This document shows positions 61,227-64,000 of a DNA stretch of 64,000 nt, piece by piece. A program made the translations under genes and the position numbers. Below the pieces are notes generated by a model. The model searched no databases and was not told where the DNA came from. It saw nothing but the letters and a program-made list of their open reading frames with translations. Source of the DNA: Leptospira adleri (GTDB taxonomy: Bacteria; Spirochaetota; Leptospiria; Leptospirales; Leptospiraceae); the NCBI RefSeq assembly GCF_002811985.1, contig NZ_NPDU01000020.1, forward strand, positions 5,805-69,804, written 5' to 3'. Position 1 is the first letter of the stretch. Each line of letters starts with the position of its first letter.

Positions 61227-62414
61227 ATGAAACATCGGGTTTTCAAACTTGTAGTCCTCTCGGTCCTTGTTCTCGGCGGCTTCGACGTTTCTTATATTTT
61301 TTCGGAAACCGGAGGGCTGCGAGATCGTCCCGTGAGCGTCGCGCTCGTTTGCGAACCTTCCTCGAAAACCGATAAAATTCGTTATTACAAATCGACTTCC
61401 TTATTTTTCAAAAGACTCAAAGCAAAGCGAATCCAAGAGAATGGAACCGCATTTTTTGTGGGTTACGGCTCCTTTGCCTCCGAGATCCCGAGCGAACAAT
61501 TGAATCTGGCTCAACAAAACGGATACGATCTTTATATCTTTCCCAAAAACGTAACGGAGAATTTGCCTTCTTCCTCAAACAGAATTTTGCCTTGGATCGC
61601 ATTTGCTTCCGAAAAGAAAGTAGAAACTCCCAAGGCAACAACCGTTAAACCGAAATCAAAAAAATCCTCTTTTTCAAAATCGAAAAAGAAAAAAACGAAA
61701 TCCAAAAAATCGAGCTTAGCAAAGGATTCTCTCGCGACGGAGACTACAGCCCCTTCCACTTCGAGTCCGGCTTCGACGGATTCAAAAACGGAAACCCAAA
61801 AATCTACGCCCACGAATTCAAACGTAGAAAACAAAGAACCCGGTCCTAAAGAATCGGCTTCTCGGAAATCTTCCGAAAGCTCCGTTTCTAAAACGAAGAA
61901 AGTGAAAACGAAAAGTAAAACTTCGAAAACAAAAAAGAACAAACCCACCGCCACCACAAAAGAACGCATAAAGAAAACGGAACCAACAAAAGATTCGTCC
62001 CAGGAAACAAAGAACGTCGTGAAACAAAATTCCGAACCGAAAAAAAATGATTCTTCTTCCTTCGAATTGCAATTCGATTCTTTGAAGTTTTGGTTTTCCA
62101 CTCTCACAAACACGATCGAGTTTCCTTGGGAATCGGAAAAGATTCTATTCTTAACCGGAGAAAACAGCGCGGAAGAATGGTCTACGGCTCTTTCCGGAAA
62201 AACGGAAGACGCAACTTTGATCCGCCTTTTGAATTCGCCGCAAGATCTGAGATTCAACGAAGGAATTTACTACACGGGTTGTGCTTCTGCTTCCATTCCG
62301 AATGGAATCTCGGTTTTGAATTTTTTCTTTCGTGGAAATCGACTGATTCGACTGAAGCAGGAAAGTTTTTCTCTCAACAGCGACGGTTCCGGGAAATCCT
62401 GGGACTTAGAATAG
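61227..62414 (+). CDS. Exported protein with Lys/Ser-rich low-complexity middle
   Basis: This 395-residue protein has a signal peptide (FKLVVLSVLVLGGFDVSYIFS) and an N-terminal domain of about 110 residues. A Lys/Ser/Thr-rich low-complexity section follows at roughly residues 130-275 (KSKKSSFSKSKKKKTKS, TSKTKKNKP and so on). The C-terminal domain is about 115 residues. I do not recognise either folded domain. The Lys-rich section would be positively charged in the periplasm or outside the cell and could bind acidic polymers. It starts 5 bases after the ferritin-like gene and precedes ychF. Confidence 0.7.
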   Translation: MKHRVFKLVVLSVLVLGGFDVSYIFSETGGLRDRPVSVALVCEPSSKTDKIRYYKSTSLFFKRLKAKRIQENGTAFFVGYGSFASEIPSEQLNLAQQNGYDLYIFPKNVTENLPSSSNRILPWIAFASEKKVETPKATTVKPKSKKSSFSKSKKKKTKSKKSSLAKDSLATETTAPSTSSPASTDSKTETQKSTPTNSNVENKEPGPKESASRKSSESSVSKTKKVKTKSKTSKTKKNKPTATTKERIKKTEPTKDSSQETKNVVKQNSEPKKNDSSSFELQFDSLKFWFSTLTNTIEFPWESEKILFLTGENSAEEWSTALSGKTEDATLIRLLNSPQDLRFNEGIYYTGCASASIPNGISVLNFFFRGNRLIRLKQESFSLNSDGSGKSWDLE

Positions 62415-62462
62415 GCGCGATTTTACTTTTCGCAGAGACCGACCCCGGAAAATCTGGACTCC

Positions 62463-63566
62463 ATGAGTCTGAATTGCGGCATCGTCGGCCTTCCCAACGT
62501 GGGTAAATCCACTATTTTTAACGCCCTCACAAAAGCGGGCGCCCAGATGGAAAACTATCCATTCTGCACCATCGAACCGAACAAAGGTATCGTAGAAGTT
62601 CCCGATTTTCGATTGGATCGTCTTGCGGAAATCGCCAAACCTCAAAAAATCGTACCCGCCATCATTGAATTCGTAGATATCGCCGGCCTTGTAAAAGGTG
62701 CGAGTCAAGGAGAAGGTCTTGGAAATAAATTTCTTTCCCATATCAGGGAAGTGGACGCGATCTGCCACGTTGTGCGCGCTTTCGAAGACGACAATGTAAC
62801 TCACGTCCATGGAAAAGTGAATCCTGTGGACGACGCGGCTGTTGTGAATCTTGAATTGATCTTCGCCGATTTGGACAGCGCCGATAAACAATACCAAAGG
62901 GCGGCTAAAAATGCGAAGAATGGAAACAAAGAAGCACAGGAAACCGCGTCCGTTCTGGAGAAAATTTTAGATCTCCTAAAAGCAGGAAAACCCGCCCGAC
63001 TCGCGCTTCCTGAAATGAAAGACGAAGAAAAAAAACTCGCGAAATCCTTTCAGCTCATCACTCTAAAACCGGTGATGTATGTCGCAAACATCGCCGACAA
63101 AGACGCCGCTAAAAAGGATACGCCGCTTCTTCAGCAAATCCGCCAAATGGCAAAGGAAGAAAACGCGGAACTCGTAATCCTTTGCGGTCGTTTTGAAGAA
63201 GAAATCTCGGGCCTCGACCGAAACGAACAACTCGACTTCCTTCAAGAAATCGGAGAAACCGAGAGCGGTCTCGATCGTATGATCAAAACCGCATATAAAC
63301 TTTTGGGGCTCATCACCTTTTTTACCGCCGGAGAAGTGGAAGTCAGAGCTTGGACCACACCCGTGAATAGCACCGGCCCGAAGGCTGCCGCCGTGATCCA
63401 TTCAGACTTTGAAAAGGGTTTCATTCGGGCCGAAGTTATGAGTTTTGAAGACCTGGATCGGGCCGGAAACCAGGCCAAGGTAAAAGAAGAGGGCAAGTTA
63501 AGAATCGAGGGTAAAGAATACATTGTCCAAGACGGAGATGTGATTTACTTTAGAATCAACGCTTAA
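62463..63566 (+). CDS. ychF: YchF/OLA1-family ATPase
   Basis: YchF is a ribosome-associated P-loop ATPase of the Obg group. The 367-residue protein has Walker A GLPNVGKS at residues 9-16, switch region [11 protein letters not shown] and [17 protein letters not shown]. The C-terminal TGS domain is near 285-367 (ending [11 protein letters not shown]). The base-specificity motif reads NIADKD rather than NKxD, consistent with ATP use in this family. Its length is standard. Confidence 0.97.
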   Translation: MSLNCGIVGLPNVGKSTIFNALTKAGAQMENYPFCTIEPNKGIVEVPDFRLDRLAEIAKPQKIVPAIIEFVDIAGLVKGASQGEGLGNKFLSHIREVDAICHVVRAFEDDNVTHVHGKVNPVDDAAVVNLELIFADLDSADKQYQRAAKNAKNGNKEAQETASVLEKILDLLKAGKPARLALPEMKDEEKKLAKSFQLITLKPVMYVANIADKDAAKKDTPLLQQIRQMAKEENAELVILCGRFEEEISGLDRNEQLDFLQEIGETESGLDRMIKTAYKLLGLITFFTAGEVEVRAWTTPVNSTGPKAAAVIHSDFEKGFIRAEVMSFEDLDRAGNQAKVKEEGKLRIEGKEYIVQDGDVIYFRINA

Positions 63567-64000
63567 TTTCAAATTCTCAGTTTCGCACGCCAAAACGGAC
63601 CTTGAACCTGTTTCAGAGTTTGTTTTGGCAACACATCTTCCATTCCATCTTTCCAACAATCAGTATATTATGAATTACCAATGTACTTCCATTGAATGCA
63701 AAAGATCATGCGACCTTAAAACTTCCTTCGCTTTGATCATACCTCCCGCACAAGCGACATACAGACCACGAAAGAAACATTCTACTTTATCAATATTCCC
63801 GTTATCATTTTATCATCATAAATCAGTCCATCTTTGAGGGAGAATGGAACCGAAAATTCGATTTAGCTTTTTGTAAGTTTTGCAAAAACTCGAAGTTTCG
63901 GATCAAAATCTCCATTTAAAAAAATAAAAAGTTCTCTGAATTTGGACAATTTTTTTAAAAATAGTTTGACCGGTTGAGTGACGTAATTAATTTGGATCTT
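63567..64000. other. 434-base gap at the right edge
   Basis: No gene with a ribosome-binding site or ordinary codon use is visible; a small open frame at 63625-63837 has atypical composition and no upstream signal. An 8-base inverted repeat GCCAAAAC (63589-63596) with GTTTTGGC (63622-63629) lies just after ychF and might be a weak terminator. Confidence 0.5.
63589..63629 (+). terminator. Weak hairpin after ychF
   Basis: Perfect 8-base arms GCCAAAAC/GTTTTGGC with a 25-base loop. It has no downstream T-run, so a terminator role is uncertain. Confidence 0.3.

Noticed and set aside
61532..62257. 241-residue open frame on the minus strand within the Lys/Ser-rich gene
   Set aside because: It is the antisense of a low-complexity Lys/Ser coding region, giving Phe/Val-rich nonsense without a ribosome-binding site.
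63625..63837. 70-residue open frame near the right edge
   Set aside because: There is no ribosome-binding site, the composition is unlike neighbours, and the protein has no recognisable feature.

Overview
The window is a piece of chromosome from a spirochaete of the genus Leptospira. The strongest evidence is the 514-residue (R)-citramalate synthase, which closely matches my memory of the characterised L. interrogans enzyme. Supporting evidence is the outer-membrane (lpt, type II secretion) gene set, the B12-dependent ribonucleotide reductase, HprK/HPr next to rpoN, and the frequent TTG and GTG starts. By eye the GC content is in the mid-40s percent (not computed). That would suit a higher-GC member of the pathogenic clade, but I cannot name the species. 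There is no phage, insertion sequence, CRISPR array or rRNA. The only RNA gene seen is tRNA-Asn(GTT).

Layout. 1-13.2 kb, all plus strand: lptA-like (partial), lptB, rpoN, hprK, ptsH, an NtrY/NtrX-like two-component pair, a uracil-DNA-glycosylase-like protein, priA, fmt, a PASTA membrane protein and rpe. 13.3-19.1 kb: a ribosomal and RNA-processing operon (rpsP, khpA, rimM, trmD, rplS, rnhB). It runs into a FliK-like gene, an FlhB C-terminal-like gene, an HD-GYP-like gene, yraN and a small unknown gene. comM faces it on the minus strand. 20.9-35.1 kb: a complete type II secretion locus (lipoprotein, LysM/M23 peptidase, gspC-D-E-F-G-H-I-J-K-L-M-N), then an M15-type lipoprotein. 35.2-38.8 kb: nrdJ on the minus strand, then tRNA-Asn. 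39.1-47.4 kb, mostly minus strand: di-haem cytochrome c, membrane protein, xseB/xseA, an AI-2E-type permease, an exported protein, DedA (plus strand) and an App1-like protein. 47.4-54.3 kb, plus strand: Smr protein, cimA, pth, xerC, hslV, hslU and a glucose/sorbosone dehydrogenase-like lipoprotein. 54.8-63.6 kb, mixed strands: a GHKL-ATPase-like protein, a lone lipoyl domain, a metallophosphoesterase, Mrp, a UVR-motif protein, UbiX, UbiA, a ferritin-like protein, a Lys/Ser-rich exported protein and YchF.

How the genes work together. The first block joins LPS export, sigma-54, an HPr kinase/HPr pair and a sigma-54 activator with its kinase. It looks like a nutrient or nitrogen-state module wired to the envelope, with HprK/HPr where proteobacteria carry PtsN and NPr. 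The secretion locus encodes nearly every core part of a type II machine except a prepilin peptidase, together with a peptidoglycan hydrolase that could open the wall for the secretin. The rpsP-to-rnhB block followed by FliK-like and FlhB-C-like genes mirrors the order of B. subtilis rpsP-ylqC-...-rnhB-ylqG-ylqH.

Most of the window is core housekeeping. The less ordinary content is: a glycosylase-like protein that keeps four Fe-S-type cysteines but seems to have lost catalytic residues; an HD-GYP protein with an altered HD motif; a degenerate GHKL protein; and short partly palindromic repeats of the form TGTAGGAACTCNTAC in intergenic spaces.
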